DNA of 64,000 nucleotides from Cupriavidus phytohabitans (GTDB taxonomy: Bacteria; Pseudomonadota; Gammaproteobacteria; Burkholderiales; Burkholderiaceae). The position numbers and the translations under genes were made by a program. Of this stretch, positions 30,698-39,612 are shown one piece after another. The stretch is from assembly GCF_000426345.1 (NCBI RefSeq), contig NZ_AUFE01000001.1:297061-361060 (forward strand), given 5' to 3'. The number at the start of each line of letters is the position of its first letter. The first letter of the stretch is position 1. The notes below the pieces were generated by a model. That model searched no databases. It was not told the DNA's origin and was given only the letters and a program-made list of their open reading frames with translations.

Positions 30698-31189
30698 TCA
30701 GACCTTCAGGATGCGCTCGCCGCGGCCGATGCCCGAACCGCCGGTACGGACGGTCTCCAGGATGGCGGTACGGTCGATTGCGTCCAGGAACGCATCGAGC
30801 TTCACGCCGTTGCCGGTCAGCTCGATGGTGTAGGTCTTCTCGGTGACATCGATGATGCGGCCGCGGAAGATGTCGGCAGTGCGCTTCATTTCCTCGCGCT
30901 CCTTGCCGACCGCGCGCACCTTGACGAGCATCAGCTCGCGCTCGATGTGCGCGCCCTCGGTCAGGTCGACCACCTTGACCACTTCCACCAGCCGGTTCAG
31001 GTGCTTGGTGATCTGCTCGATCACGTCATCCGAACCGGTGGTGACGATGGTCATGCGCGACAGCGAGGCGTCCTCGGTCGGCGCCACGGTCAGCGTTTCG
31101 ATGTTGTACCCGCGGGCCGAGAACAGGCCCACCACGCGCGACAGCGCACCGGCTTCGTTTTCCAGCAGGACCGAAATGATGTGTCGCAT
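30698..31189 (-). CDS. ilvH: acetolactate synthase small (regulatory) subunit
   Basis: A 163-residue regulatory subunit. The N-terminal ACT domain (MRHIISVLLENEAGALSRVVGLFSARGYNIETL) binds valine for feedback inhibition of the large subunit, and a second ferredoxin-like domain follows. Its ATG overlaps the ilvI stop codon by one base (TAATG), implying coupled translation in a fixed ratio. A longer reading frame from 31858 exists only as an out-of-frame shadow of ilvI. Confidence 0.97.
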   Translation of the reverse strand: MRHIISVLLENEAGALSRVVGLFSARGYNIETLTVAPTEDASLSRMTIVTTGSDDVIEQITKHLNRLVEVVKVVDLTEGAHIERELMLVKVRAVGKEREEMKRTADIFRGRIIDVTEKTYTIELTGNGVKLDAFLDAIDRTAILETVRTGGSGIGRGERILKV

Positions 31190-32952
31190 TACAGGTCCTC
31201 CGCGCCGAGCAGCATTTCGGAAATGCCCTTGCCCGCCTGGACCATCGGCCAGACGTTTTCGGTGGGATCGGTCTGGAAGTCCAGGAACACGGTACGGTCC
31301 TTCAGGCGGAACGCCTCGCGCAGCGCCGGCTCGACGTCGGACGTCTTCTCGACGCGCATGCCGATATGCCCGTAGGCCTCGGCCAGCTTGACGAAATCGG
31401 GCAGCGCGTCCATGTAGGAGTGCGAGTAGCGGTTGTCGTACTCGATCTCCTGCCATTGGCGCACCATGCCGAGGTAGCCGTTGTTGAGCGAGCAGATCTT
31501 CACCGGGGTGTCGTACTGCAGGCAGGTCGACAGTTCCTGGATGCACATCTGGATCGAGCCTTCGCCGGTGATGGTGACGACTTCCTTCTCCGGGAATGCC
31601 TTCTTGATGCCCATTGCGTACGGCAGGCCCACGCCCATCGTGCCCAGGCCGCCGGAGTTGATCCAGCGGCGCGGCTCGTTGAACTTGTAGAACTGCGCGG
31701 CCCACATCTGGTGCTGGCCGACGTCGGAGCAGATAAAGGCGTCGCCGTGGGTCAGTTCCCAGATCTTTTCCACCACGTACTGCGGCTTGATGATCTCGGA
31801 GCTGCGGTCGTACTTCAGGCAGTCCACCGAACGCCATTGCTCGATCTGCTCCCACCACTTGGCCAGGGCTTCGCGCTTGGGCTTGACCTCGCTGGCCTTG
31901 AGCTGGGCGATCAGTTCCTGCAGCACGTCCTTGACGTTGCCGACGATGGGGATATCGACCTTGACGCGCTTCGAGATCGACGACGGGTCGATATCGATAT
32001 GGATGATCTTGCGCGCCTGCGAGGTGAAGTGCGACGGGTTGCCGATCACGCGATCGTCGAAGCGGGCACCGATGGCGATCAGCACGTCGCAGTTCTGCAT
32101 GGCCATGTTGGCTTCATACGTGCCGTGCATGCCGAGCATGCCGACGAACTGCTTGTGGGTGCCGGGGAACGCGCCCAGGCCCATCAGCGTGTTGGTCACC
32201 GGGTGGCCGGTCATCGCGGCCAGCTGGCGCAGCTCATCACTGGCATTGGCCAGCACCACGCCGCCGCCGCTGTAGATGTACGGGCGCTCGGCGTTCTGCA
32301 GCAGTGCCACCGCCTTGCGGATCTGGCCCGAGTGACCCTTGTTCACCGGGTTGTACGAGCGCATGTCGATCGACTTGGGGTACTCGTACTTGCAGGCATT
32401 GCGCGAGACATCCTTGGGGATGTCCACCACCACCGGGCCCGGACGGCCGGTCGAGGCAATGAAGAACGCCTTCTTGATGGTCGCGGCGAGGTCGCGCACG
32501 TCCTTTACCAGGAAATTGTGCTTGACGATCGGGCGGGTGATGCCGACGGTGTCGCACTCCTGAAAGGCGTCCTGGCCAATGGCGTGGGTCGGCACGTTGC
32601 CGGTGATCACCACCATCGGGATCGAGTCGAGGTACGCGGTGGCAATGCCCGTGACGGCATTGGTCACGCCGGGACCCGAGGTCACCAGGGCAACGCCCAC
32701 CTTGCCGGTTGCCCGTGCATAGCCGTCTGCGGCATGGACCGCGGCCTGCTCGTGGCGCACCAGGATGTGCTCGAACTTCTTTTGCTTGTGGAGCTCGTCG
32801 TAGATATACAGCACTGCGCCGCCGGGGTAACCCCAGACGTACTGGACGCCTTCTTCGGCAAGTGCGTGAACGAGGATTTCCGCCCCGATCATTTCGGGTG
32901 CGGCAGATGAATTGCTGTCTGCGTGGGAGAATTCCGCGCCGGGCATGTTCAT
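31189..32952 (-). CDS. ilvI: acetolactate synthase large (catalytic) subunit
   Basis: A 587-residue thiamine-diphosphate enzyme that makes acetolactate or acetohydroxybutyrate. The catalytic Glu lies in the N-terminal Pyr domain (EEGVQYVWGYPGGAVLYIYDEL is followed by HEQAAVHAADGYARATGKVG). The ThDP-binding motif begins GEGSIQM and ends with NN in the C-terminal domain, and a FAD-type central domain lies between. I chose the ATG at 32952 (MNMPGAEFS), with AAAGGA upstream, rather than 32967. ilvB is an equally valid name. Confidence 0.95.
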   Translation of the reverse strand: MNMPGAEFSHADSNSSAAPEMIGAEILVHALAEEGVQYVWGYPGGAVLYIYDELHKQKKFEHILVRHEQAAVHAADGYARATGKVGVALVTSGPGVTNAVTGIATAYLDSIPMVVITGNVPTHAIGQDAFQECDTVGITRPIVKHNFLVKDVRDLAATIKKAFFIASTGRPGPVVVDIPKDVSRNACKYEYPKSIDMRSYNPVNKGHSGQIRKAVALLQNAERPYIYSGGGVVLANASDELRQLAAMTGHPVTNTLMGLGAFPGTHKQFVGMLGMHGTYEANMAMQNCDVLIAIGARFDDRVIGNPSHFTSQARKIIHIDIDPSSISKRVKVDIPIVGNVKDVLQELIAQLKASEVKPKREALAKWWEQIEQWRSVDCLKYDRSSEIIKPQYVVEKIWELTHGDAFICSDVGQHQMWAAQFYKFNEPRRWINSGGLGTMGVGLPYAMGIKKAFPEKEVVTITGEGSIQMCIQELSTCLQYDTPVKICSLNNGYLGMVRQWQEIEYDNRYSHSYMDALPDFVKLAEAYGHIGMRVEKTSDVEPALREAFRLKDRTVFLDFQTDPTENVWPMVQAGKGISEMLLGAEDL

Positions 32953-33343
32953 TTCAGTCCTTTGCAATTTTCGGCAAAAAATTGTTTGGATGCTCTCTGC
33001 CGAACTTGTGGCTCGGGTTCAAGCGGTGCGCGTCTGCATGGAAGACCGCCTCATAAGCGGCCGGATGAGACAACCACTGATGTCGTGTGAACCGTCGATG
33101 ATACTGCAATGCTCCAGCGCGGTCTATGGTTGTTTTACGCCGAATTCTCAGGGGTTTTACGCAGGGGCGGAGGGCGGATTCCCGCTGCGCAATGTATTTC
33201 ACCCAATACAAAGTGGTACATGCGCGGTTTTTTTTGCTAGCATCGCAGCACCTTGCCCGTGCTACGGGCCGCACGCAGCACATTCGCAAGGGCCGGGCAA
33301 TCGACGCCGCAACAAGCTGCACACCAAGCCGCACTCCGCCTGA
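32953..33343. promoter_or_regulatory. ilvI-sigma factor divergent intergenic region
   Basis: No gene is evident in these 391 bases. Towards ilvI (minus) there is a good promoter (33098-33126), a leader of about 140 bases with a TTCGGCA/TGCCGAA hairpin (32970-32976 and 32998-33004) close to the ribosome site, and a small open frame of 11 codons without branched-chain codon bias. Towards the sigma factor gene (plus) there is an AT-rich stretch with an eight-T run near 33229-33236; no clear -35/-10 pair was fixed there. Confidence 0.5.
33098..33126 (-). promoter_or_regulatory. ilvIHC promoter
   Basis: On the minus strand TAGACC (33121-33126; 4 of 6) and TATCAT (33098-33103; 5 of 6) are separated by 17 bases, about 150 bases before the ilvI ATG. 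Confidence 0.55.
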
Positions 33344-33913
33344 ATGGCCACCGACCAGGAACTGACCGATTTTCTCGCCAGCGTTGAACGCCGCGCCTTC
33401 AAGCAGGCCGTGTTCGCGGTCCGCGACGACGAGGCGGCGCTGGATATCGTGCAGGACGCCATGATCAAGCTGGCCGAGAAATACGGCGACAAGGGCGCCG
33501 CCGAGTTGCCGCCGCTGTTCCAGCGCATCCTGCAGAACACCATCCATGACTGGTTCCGCCGCCAGAAGGTGCGCAACACCTGGGTCACGCTGTTCTCCAG
33601 CCTGCGCGACGACCGCGACGGCGGCGACGACAACGACCTGCTGGAGACGCTGGAGGCGCAGGCCGGCTCCGAATCGGCGGAAAGCAGCGCCGACAAGGTG
33701 GAGCGCGCGCAGGTGATGCAGATCATCGAGCAGGAGATCCAGCGCCTGCCGGCGCGTCAACGCGAGGCATTCCTGATGCGTTACTGGGAAGATATGGACG
33801 TTGCCGAAACCGCAGCCGCCATGGGCTGCTCCGAGGGCAGCGTCAAGACGCACTGTTCCCGTGCCACGCATACTCTGGCGCAAGCCCTGCGCGCACGGGG
33901 GGTCCGACTATGA
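33344..33913 (+). CDS. ECF-type RNA polymerase sigma factor
   Basis: A 189-residue sigma factor of the ECF (sigma-70 family, RpoE-like) class. Region 2 covers about residues 15-75 (DEAALDIVQDAMIKLAEKYG; HDWFRRQKVRN), and region 4 the C-terminal 55 residues (IQRLPARQREAFLMRYWEDM; AAAMGCSEGSVKTHCSRA, a helix-turn-helix). An acidic linker separates them. It overlaps the next gene by four bases (ATGA), so it is translated together with a one-helix membrane protein that could act as its anti-sigma factor. The promoter it recognises is unknown. The ribosome site is weak. Confidence 0.88.
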   Translation: MATDQELTDFLASVERRAFKQAVFAVRDDEAALDIVQDAMIKLAEKYGDKGAAELPPLFQRILQNTIHDWFRRQKVRNTWVTLFSSLRDDRDGGDDNDLLETLEAQAGSESAESSADKVERAQVMQIIEQEIQRLPARQREAFLMRYWEDMDVAETAAAMGCSEGSVKTHCSRATHTLAQALRARGVRL

Positions 33914-34341
33914 GCATAAACGAGAGAGAGATCCGCGAACGCCGGTTCGCCCATGAGATTCGCACGGCACTCGATGCAAGTGCCGAGGCTTTGCCGGCCG
34001 ACATTGCCGAACGGCTCGCCGCCGCGCGCCGGATCGCGCTCGCGCGCAAGAAGGCCGAAGTGGCCGTGCCGGTGCGGCAACTCGCCATGCCGGGACCGCA
34101 TGTCCCGATGTTCGACGAGGACGACTCGCCGCTGCACCGCGCCGGTGCCTGGCTGCGCCGCCTGGGCCTGATCTGGACGCTGGTGGCGCTGGGCGCCGGC
34201 CTGATGGGCATCTATCACTGGCAGCAGCAGAAGCGCGTCGAAGAACTGGCCGATGTCGATGCGGCCATGCTGCTCGACGACCTGCCGCCCACGGCCTACG
34301 CCGACGAGGGCTTCCACGTCTTCCTGAAACACGGGCAATAG
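33910..34341 (+). CDS. DUF3619 membrane protein, candidate anti-sigma factor
   Basis: A 143-residue protein of the DUF3619 family, unknown function. It has a charged cytoplasmic N-terminus (about residues 1-84, helical and Arg/Ala-rich), one membrane helix (about 85-104, LGLIWTLVALGAGLMGIYHW) and a short outer tail with DLPPTAYADEGFHVFLK. This is the layout of anti-sigma factors that hold ECF sigmas at the membrane. Its start overlaps the sigma gene by four bases. The anti-sigma role is inference from position and topology; no ZAS (His-x3-Cys-x2-Cys) motif is present. Confidence 0.8.
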   Translation: MSINEREIRERRFAHEIRTALDASAEALPADIAERLAAARRIALARKKAEVAVPVRQLAMPGPHVPMFDEDDSPLHRAGAWLRRLGLIWTLVALGAGLMGIYHWQQQKRVEELADVDAAMLLDDLPPTAYADEGFHVFLKHGQ

Positions 34342-34342
34342 C

Positions 34343-35167
34343 ATGGCGCCCGCACTGTCCCGCCCCGACGCCCTGCGCCGCCGGCTGGCCGCGCTGCTGC
34401 TGGCGGTGGCCGGCACCGCCACTGGCTGGTCGCTGCTGCCGGCGGCCGCGCACGCGCAAGCAGCATCCGGCGCCACTTCGGCATCCGCGGCACCGGCGCC
34501 AGCCAGCGTGCGCCCGGCGTGGTCCGAGCTGAGCCCGGTCAACCAGCGCATCCTGGCGCCGCTGCAGCCGCTGTGGAACACCCTGCCCGAACTGAACCGC
34601 CGCAAGTGGCTGCGCATCGCCGAGCGCTATCCGAAGTTCTCCCCGGAGGAACAGGCGCGGCTGCAGGAGCGCATGGCTGAATGGGTCAAGATGACGCCGC
34701 AGCAACGGCGCCTGGCGCGCGAGAACTACCAGATCACCCGCGCGCTGCCGGCCGATAAGAAGGCCGAGGCATGGGACAAGTACCAGCAACTCCCGGAAGA
34801 GCAGAAGAAGAAGCTGGCCGCCGCGGAGCGCGTGCCCAGCCGGCCAGGCGCCGTCAGCGCGCTGCCGAGCACCAAGCGCCTGCCGGGCGGCACCAGCCAC
34901 ACGGTTCGGCACGGGCCCAAGGCCGCCGGCGCGGCCGGCAAACCGGCCAGCGAAACCCAGGCCGCTTCTGCCGCGGCTGCAGCGTCGGCGACTGCGGCCG
35001 CAGTGCCGGCAACGGCATCCGTTCCGGCCGCACAGCCAGCCACGGCAGCCACCCCGGCCAGCGCCTCGGCTGCAACCGCACCTGCTGCCGCCGCCAGCAC
35101 GGCTCCGGCCGCCCCGGAACCCGCTACCGAGGCCGCAGCGGCCTCCGAAGGCACGGCGCGCCAGTAG
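34343..35167 (+). CDS. DUF3106 exported protein
   Basis: A 274-residue protein with a signal peptide (about residues 1-38, ending AAAHAQA). It then has a conserved DUF3106 core of about 120 residues rich in Trp, Arg and Gln (WSELSPVNQRILAPLQPLW; RKWLRIAERYPKFSPEEQ; WVKMTPQQRRLARENYQ). The repeated L/MTPxQR pattern resembles the helical LTxxQ units of periplasmic CpxP/Spy proteins. The last 100 residues are low-complexity Ala/Pro/Thr. It follows DUF3619 by one base and is probably a periplasmic partner of the sigma module. Confidence 0.8.
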   Translation: MAPALSRPDALRRRLAALLLAVAGTATGWSLLPAAAHAQAASGATSASAAPAPASVRPAWSELSPVNQRILAPLQPLWNTLPELNRRKWLRIAERYPKFSPEEQARLQERMAEWVKMTPQQRRLARENYQITRALPADKKAEAWDKYQQLPEEQKKKLAAAERVPSRPGAVSALPSTKRLPGGTSHTVRHGPKAAGAAGKPASETQAASAAAAASATAAAVPATASVPAAQPATAATPASASAATAPAAAASTAPAAPEPATEAAAASEGTARQ

Positions 35168-35275
35168 TCGCCCGCCCGGTCGGTGGTCCGCATGGTGGCC
35201 GGCATGCCCTTTGGCATAATGGCTGTCTTGCGCGACCCGCGCCGCGCTTGCTGGCGCCGCCCTTCTTAGCCTGAC

Positions 35276-35815
35276 ATGTCCGTTGCCACCACCCTCGATC
35301 CCAAGCCCGCCGCAGCCCCGGCGCCCGTGGCACCGCCACTGCGCCGCCGCATTGCCTGCATGCTGTACGAAGGCGTACTGCTGTTCGGCGTGCTGAGCGC
35401 CACCACGGCCTGCTACCTGCTGCTGCGTCCGCTGCTGCGGCAGGCCGGCGTGGACGGTCCGCTGACGATCCAGCTGTGGAGCTTCCTGGTGATGGGCCTG
35501 TATTTCACTTGGTTCTGGCAGCGCAACGGCCAGACCCTGGCCATGCAGACCTGGCGCATCCGCGTCGAGAACGCCACCGGCGCACCGCCGCGCTGGCCGC
35601 AGGCGGCGCTGCGCTATGTGCTGGCCTGGCTATGGCTGCCGCCGTCGGCGGCGCTCGGGCACTGGCTGGGGCTGGTCAAGGGCCCGTTCGTCGGCGTGCT
35701 GTGCGCTGGCCTGCTGGTCTGGATCCTGCTGGCGTGGCTCGACCCGCGCCGGCAGTTCCTGCACGACCGCCTCGCCGGCACGCGGCTCGCAGACCTGCGC
35801 ACGCCCAAGGCATGA
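35276..35815 (+). CDS. RDD family membrane protein
   Basis: A 179-residue inner-membrane protein with an RDD domain. The signature begins RRRIACMLYEGVLLFGVLS, where the canonical Arg-Asp-Asp appears as a variant; LVMGLYFTWFWQRNGQTLAMQTWRI follows, and DPRRQFLHDRLAGTRL closes the domain. Three or four membrane helices are expected. Family function is unclear; some members act in ion homeostasis. The stop overlaps the next gene by four bases. Confidence 0.87.
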   Translation: MSVATTLDPKPAAAPAPVAPPLRRRIACMLYEGVLLFGVLSATTACYLLLRPLLRQAGVDGPLTIQLWSFLVMGLYFTWFWQRNGQTLAMQTWRIRVENATGAPPRWPQAALRYVLAWLWLPPSAALGHWLGLVKGPFVGVLCAGLLVWILLAWLDPRRQFLHDRLAGTRLADLRTPKA

Positions 35816-36792
35816 CGCTCGGCGCCGCCGGCATCCGCCGCCTGGCGCTGGCCGCGCAGGCGGCCGCGGCGCTTGGCATCGGCGCCGCCCTGGTGCGGCT
35901 GGCGGGATGGCCCTGGCCGGGCGCGATCGCCGCCGGCGCGGTGGTGATCCTCGGCGGCTTCGCAACCGGCATCGCCATCGCCTTTGCCTTTACCGGGCGC
36001 GGCCTGTTGGTGGCGCCAGGCCACCGCCCGCCCGCGCCGCCGCAAGAACTTGCCGCGACACGCCGCCCGCTGCGCTTGCCTGAAGCGCTGCGCTGCTACC
36101 TGAACGAGATCCGGTCCGTCCTGCGCATGTTCGACTGGCTGCAGCCGTTCCGCGCCCGCGCGCCCTTTGCCCCGCCCGCCGACGCCCTGCCCGGCCGCGA
36201 CTCGCCGCCGGTGCTGCTGGTCCACGGCTACGCCTGCGGGCAGGCGATCTGGCTCGACATGCAGCCCGCGCTGGCGGCCGCTGGCTATCGCTGCGAAGGG
36301 ATCGACCTGCTGCCGGTCTTCGGCGATATCGACGACTATGCGCATGCGCTGCTGGGCGCGATGCTGCGCACGACCGCAGCCTACGGCCGTGCGCCATTGC
36401 TGGTGTGCCACAGCATGGGCGGGCTGGTGGCACGCGCGGCGTTGCAGCTGGCTGGCGACGAAGACATCTGCGCCGGCATCGTGACCCTCGGCACCCCGCA
36501 CCATGGCAGCGCGCTGGCGCGCTTCGGCGGCGGGCACAACGCCGCGCAGATGCGCTGCGGCAGCCCCTGGCTGCGCGCGCTTGCCAGCGCGGAAAGCCCG
36601 CGCCTGCGCGCCCGCATGATCTCGGTGTTCAGCTGGCACGACTCGATCGCCGGGCCGCCCTGCACAGGCTGGATCGACGGCGCCGGACATATCGCCCTGT
36701 CAGGCATCGGCCATGTGTCGCTGCTGCGGCATCCGGCGGCGATCCAGGCGGTGCTGGATGCGCTGCGGGAGCTGTCGGCACGCGGACGCTAG
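35812..36792 (+). CDS. alpha/beta hydrolase, lipase-like, membrane-anchored
   Basis: A 326-residue protein: two N-terminal membrane helices (about residues 8-62), a linker, then an alpha/beta hydrolase domain from about residue 120 (PPVLLVHGYACGQAIW, the oxyanion region). The nucleophile Ser lies in VCHSMGGLVARAAL, and a late His in GIGHVSLLRHP is the likely catalytic base. TLGTPHHGSALA matches class 2 (EstA/LipA-like) triacylglycerol lipases. The substrate is unknown. Translation is coupled to the RDD gene (ATGA overlap). Confidence 0.82.
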   Translation: MTLGAAGIRRLALAAQAAAALGIGAALVRLAGWPWPGAIAAGAVVILGGFATGIAIAFAFTGRGLLVAPGHRPPAPPQELAATRRPLRLPEALRCYLNEIRSVLRMFDWLQPFRARAPFAPPADALPGRDSPPVLLVHGYACGQAIWLDMQPALAAAGYRCEGIDLLPVFGDIDDYAHALLGAMLRTTAAYGRAPLLVCHSMGGLVARAALQLAGDEDICAGIVTLGTPHHGSALARFGGGHNAAQMRCGSPWLRALASAESPRLRARMISVFSWHDSIAGPPCTGWIDGAGHIALSGIGHVSLLRHPAAIQAVLDALRELSARGR

Positions 36793-36924
36793 CCGGCGGC
36801 GACGGCATCGCTGCTGTCCCGCTTGCGCCACGGTTTCCCACGCTTCACAAGTCAGTCATGTTTTCGTCACGGCGGCGTCATCGCGCGCTGGCTGAATGCA
36901 GCCATCGCCGCTACCGGGACTGCC

Positions 36925-37908
36925 ATGGTGCAAGCACTCCGATCCGCCCGCGGATACCTGTCGAAGGCCGCGCAACTGAAGCAACGGCTGCGCCGCAGCC
37001 CCGGCAGCGGCTGGGACACCGCGGCACCGCTGAGCGCATTCCTGCCGCCGGGCCTTGATGCCGCCGCACTCGCGCCGCTGCGCGAGCAGCCGCAAACGTA
37101 TCCGCCTGAGCCGCACAAGGTCCACCGCTACCGCGCCATCTGGCTGTCCGACATCCACCTGGGCACACCCGGCTGCCAGGCCACCTACCTGCTCGACTTC
37201 CTCAAGCACAACGAATCCGACCAGCTCTACCTGGTCGGCGACATCATCGACGGCTGGCAGCTGCGCCGCGGCTGGTACTGGCCGCAAAGCCACAACGACG
37301 TCGTGCAGAAACTGCTACGCAAGGCGCGCAAGGGCACCGAGGTGATCTACGTGCCCGGCAACCACGACGAAGCCGCGCGCCAGTTCGACGGCATGGCGTT
37401 CGGCGACATCACCGTGCGCGAAGAAGCGGTCCACGTCACCGCCACCGGGCGCCGGCTGTGGGTGGTGCATGGCGACCTGTTCGACGGCGTGGTGCAGCAC
37501 GCGCGCTGGCTGGCGTACCTGGGCGACTCGCTGTACACGATGATCCTGGCGCTGAACCGGCACTTCAACCGGCTGCGCGCGCGGCTGGGCTTCCCGTACT
37601 GGTCGCTGTCGCAGTTCCTGAAGCACCAGGTCAAGAACGCGGTCAACTACATCAGCGCCTTCGAGACCGCAATGGTCGACGAAGCGCGCCGGCGCGGCTG
37701 CGATGGCGTGGTCTGCGGCCACATCCACAAGGCCGAGATCCGCGAAGTCAACGGGCAGCTCTACTGCAACGACGGCGACTGGGTGGAAAGCCTGTCGGCG
37801 CTGGTCGAGACCATGGAAGGCGAGTTGAAGATCGTCTACTGGACCACGCTGCTGGATCCGCCCGAACCGGCCACCCGTCGCCGGCGCCGTGCCGCGGTGG
37901 CGGGCTGA
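36925..37908 (+). CDS. metallophosphoesterase, UDP-2,3-diacylglucosamine pyrophosphatase-like
   Basis: A calcineurin-type phosphoesterase of about 327 residues. All metal-binding motifs are present in order: SDIHLG, GDIIDGW, GNHDE, HGDLFD and CGHIHK. This branch is similar to LpxH-related proteins often annotated as UDP-2,3-diacylglucosamine diphosphatase; the true substrate is uncertain, since lipid A synthesis normally uses a separate LpxH. The start is ambiguous: ATG 36925 (MVQALRSARGYL) is chosen, but 36823 is in frame. It is followed 60 bases later by a glycosyltransferase and a diacylglycerol kinase, so a role in glycolipid or lipid turnover is plausible. Confidence 0.78.
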   Translation: MVQALRSARGYLSKAAQLKQRLRRSPGSGWDTAAPLSAFLPPGLDAAALAPLREQPQTYPPEPHKVHRYRAIWLSDIHLGTPGCQATYLLDFLKHNESDQLYLVGDIIDGWQLRRGWYWPQSHNDVVQKLLRKARKGTEVIYVPGNHDEAARQFDGMAFGDITVREEAVHVTATGRRLWVVHGDLFDGVVQHARWLAYLGDSLYTMILALNRHFNRLRARLGFPYWSLSQFLKHQVKNAVNYISAFETAMVDEARRRGCDGVVCGHIHKAEIREVNGQLYCNDGDWVESLSALVETMEGELKIVYWTTLLDPPEPATRRRRRAAVAG

Positions 37909-37968
37909 TGCTGGCCGCCCGCCAAGCCTGATTCCGCATTGCCCTTCCAACGCCCCCTAGGAGGCTGC

Positions 37969-39081
37969 ATGAAGATCCTGATCGTCACCGATGCCTGGGA
38001 ACCGCAGGTCAACGGCGTGGTGCGCACGCTCAAGTCCACGCGCCGCGAACTGGAGGCACTGGGCCACACGGTCGACATGATCACGCCGCTGGAATTCCGC
38101 ACGGTGCCGTGCCCCACCTATCCCGAGATCCGGTTGTCGCTGCTGCCGTCGGCGCGGGTGCGGCGGCGCATCGAAGCCTTCGGCCCCGATGCCCTGCATA
38201 TCGCCACCGAAGGCCCGCTCGGCCTGGCTGCACGAAGCCACGCGCTGCGCCGGCGCCTGCCCTTCACCACTGCCTACCACACGCGTTTTCCGGAGTACGT
38301 GCAGGCGCGCTTCGGCATCCCGCTGGCCTGGACCTACCGCTTCCTGCGCTGGTTCCACGGCCCGGCGCAGTCGGTGATGGCCCCGACTCCGGTGGTGCTC
38401 GATGACCTGCACCAGCACGGCATCGACCACGGCGTGCTGTGGTCGCGCGGCGTCGATCTCGACATCTTCACGCCGCAGCGCGCCAACGTGCTCAACACGG
38501 CGCACCCGATCTTCCTGTACGTGGGCCGCGTCGCGGTGGAAAAGAACGTCGAGGCCTTCCTGGCGCTCGACCTGCCCGGCTCCAAGTGGGTGGTCGGCGA
38601 CGGCCCCGCGTTGTCCGCGCTGCGCGCGCGCTATCCGGGCGCCAACTACCTGGGCGTCCTGAGCCAGCCAGAACTGGCCCGGGTGTATGCTTCGGCTGAT
38701 GTCTTCGTGTTCCCCAGCCGCACCGACACCTTCGGACTGGTGCTGCTGGAAGCGCTGGCCAGCGGCCTGCCGGTGGCGGCGTACCCGGTCACCGGCCCGA
38801 TCGATGTGCTGGGCGACAGCCCCGCGGGCGTGATGCACGAAGACCTGCGCGAAGCCTGCCTGGAAGCGCTGCGCATCGACCGCGCCACGGCCCGAGCCCA
38901 TGCCGAACGGTTTTCGTGGCGCGCCGCCTCCGAGCAGTTCCTGGCCCATTTGCGGCCGTTCGCTGCCGGCAGGCCCGGCGGCGCGGCGGCCCAACCCGCA
39001 TCGCAAAGCCATGCCGAAACCCCACCCGGAACTGCCGTCCGACCCGCCCCTGCAGAGGCCGCCGGCAGCCCAGAGCGCTGA
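37969..39081 (+). CDS. GT4-type glycosyltransferase
   Basis: A 370-residue retaining glycosyltransferase of the GT4 (GT-B) class. The N-terminal lobe starts MKILIVTDAWEPQVNGVVRT, close to mannosyl- and lipid-glycosyltransferases (MgtA/PimB-like); the C-terminal lobe has LYVGRVAVEKNVEAFLAL and the nucleotide-sugar Glu region FPSRTDTFGLVLLEALASG. AGGAGG precedes the ATG at 37969. It probably glycosylates a membrane lipid; donor and acceptor are unknown. Its last 71 bases overlap the dgkA reading frame. Confidence 0.88.
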   Translation: MKILIVTDAWEPQVNGVVRTLKSTRRELEALGHTVDMITPLEFRTVPCPTYPEIRLSLLPSARVRRRIEAFGPDALHIATEGPLGLAARSHALRRRLPFTTAYHTRFPEYVQARFGIPLAWTYRFLRWFHGPAQSVMAPTPVVLDDLHQHGIDHGVLWSRGVDLDIFTPQRANVLNTAHPIFLYVGRVAVEKNVEAFLALDLPGSKWVVGDGPALSALRARYPGANYLGVLSQPELARVYASADVFVFPSRTDTFGLVLLEALASGLPVAAYPVTGPIDVLGDSPAGVMHEDLREACLEALRIDRATARAHAERFSWRAASEQFLAHLRPFAAGRPGGAAAQPASQSHAETPPGTAVRPAPAEAAGSPER

Positions 39082-39493
39082 CTACACGATCGAGCAGAAC
39101 CCCCACAAAGGCAACCGCGGCCTGGCACGCGCCTGGCACGCCGCCATCAACTCGCTGTCCGGCCTGCGCTACGCGGTGCTGGAGGAAAGCGCGTTTCGCC
39201 AGGAGCTGACACTGGTGGCGATCCTGGCGCCATGCGCCTTCCTGCTGCCCGTGGGGGTGGTTGAACGCATCCTGCTGCTAGGCACGCTGCTGGTGGTGCT
39301 GATCGTGGAACTGCTCAACTCCAGCGTCGAGGCGGCCATCGACCGGATCTCGCTGGAACGCCACAGCCTGTCCAAGCGCGCCAAGGATTTCGGCAGCGCC
39401 GCGGTGATGCTGGCGCTGGTGCTCTGCGGCGGCACCTGGCTGGCCATTGCCGGGCCTCATGTGGTGCACTGGGTGCGGGCGCTGGCGGGCTGA
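39011..39493 (+). CDS. dgkA: diacylglycerol kinase
   Basis: A 160-residue integral membrane diacylglycerol kinase of the small DgkA type, which phosphorylates diacylglycerol to phosphatidate. The core begins [35 protein letters not shown] carries the catalytic Glu-Asn region, and three helices are expected. The N-terminus is about 35 residues longer than E. coli DgkA because the only ATG before the core (39011) lies inside the glycosyltransferase gene. The long overlap may couple their translation. Confidence 0.88.
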   Translation: MPKPHPELPSDPPLQRPPAAQSADYTIEQNPHKGNRGLARAWHAAINSLSGLRYAVLEESAFRQELTLVAILAPCAFLLPVGVVERILLLGTLLVVLIVELLNSSVEAAIDRISLERHSLSKRAKDFGSAAVMLALVLCGGTWLAIAGPHVVHWVRALAG

Positions 39494-39560
39494 ATTCCGG
39501 GCAATGTACGGGCCAGGTACCAGCAGCGAGCCCGCCGGGCAGTGGCGCGGGCCGATTGCT

Positions 39561-39566
39561 TATAAT
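39561..39566 (+). promoter_or_regulatory. -10 element of the tetR-log unit
   Basis: A perfect TATAAT lies 47 bases before the TetR start codon, in a GC-rich setting. The -35 region at 17-base spacing is not conserved. Confidence 0.45.
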
Positions 39567-39612
39567 CGCTACCCTGCCACGATTCACCGATCGACCCATC
39601 GCCCGGACGCCC

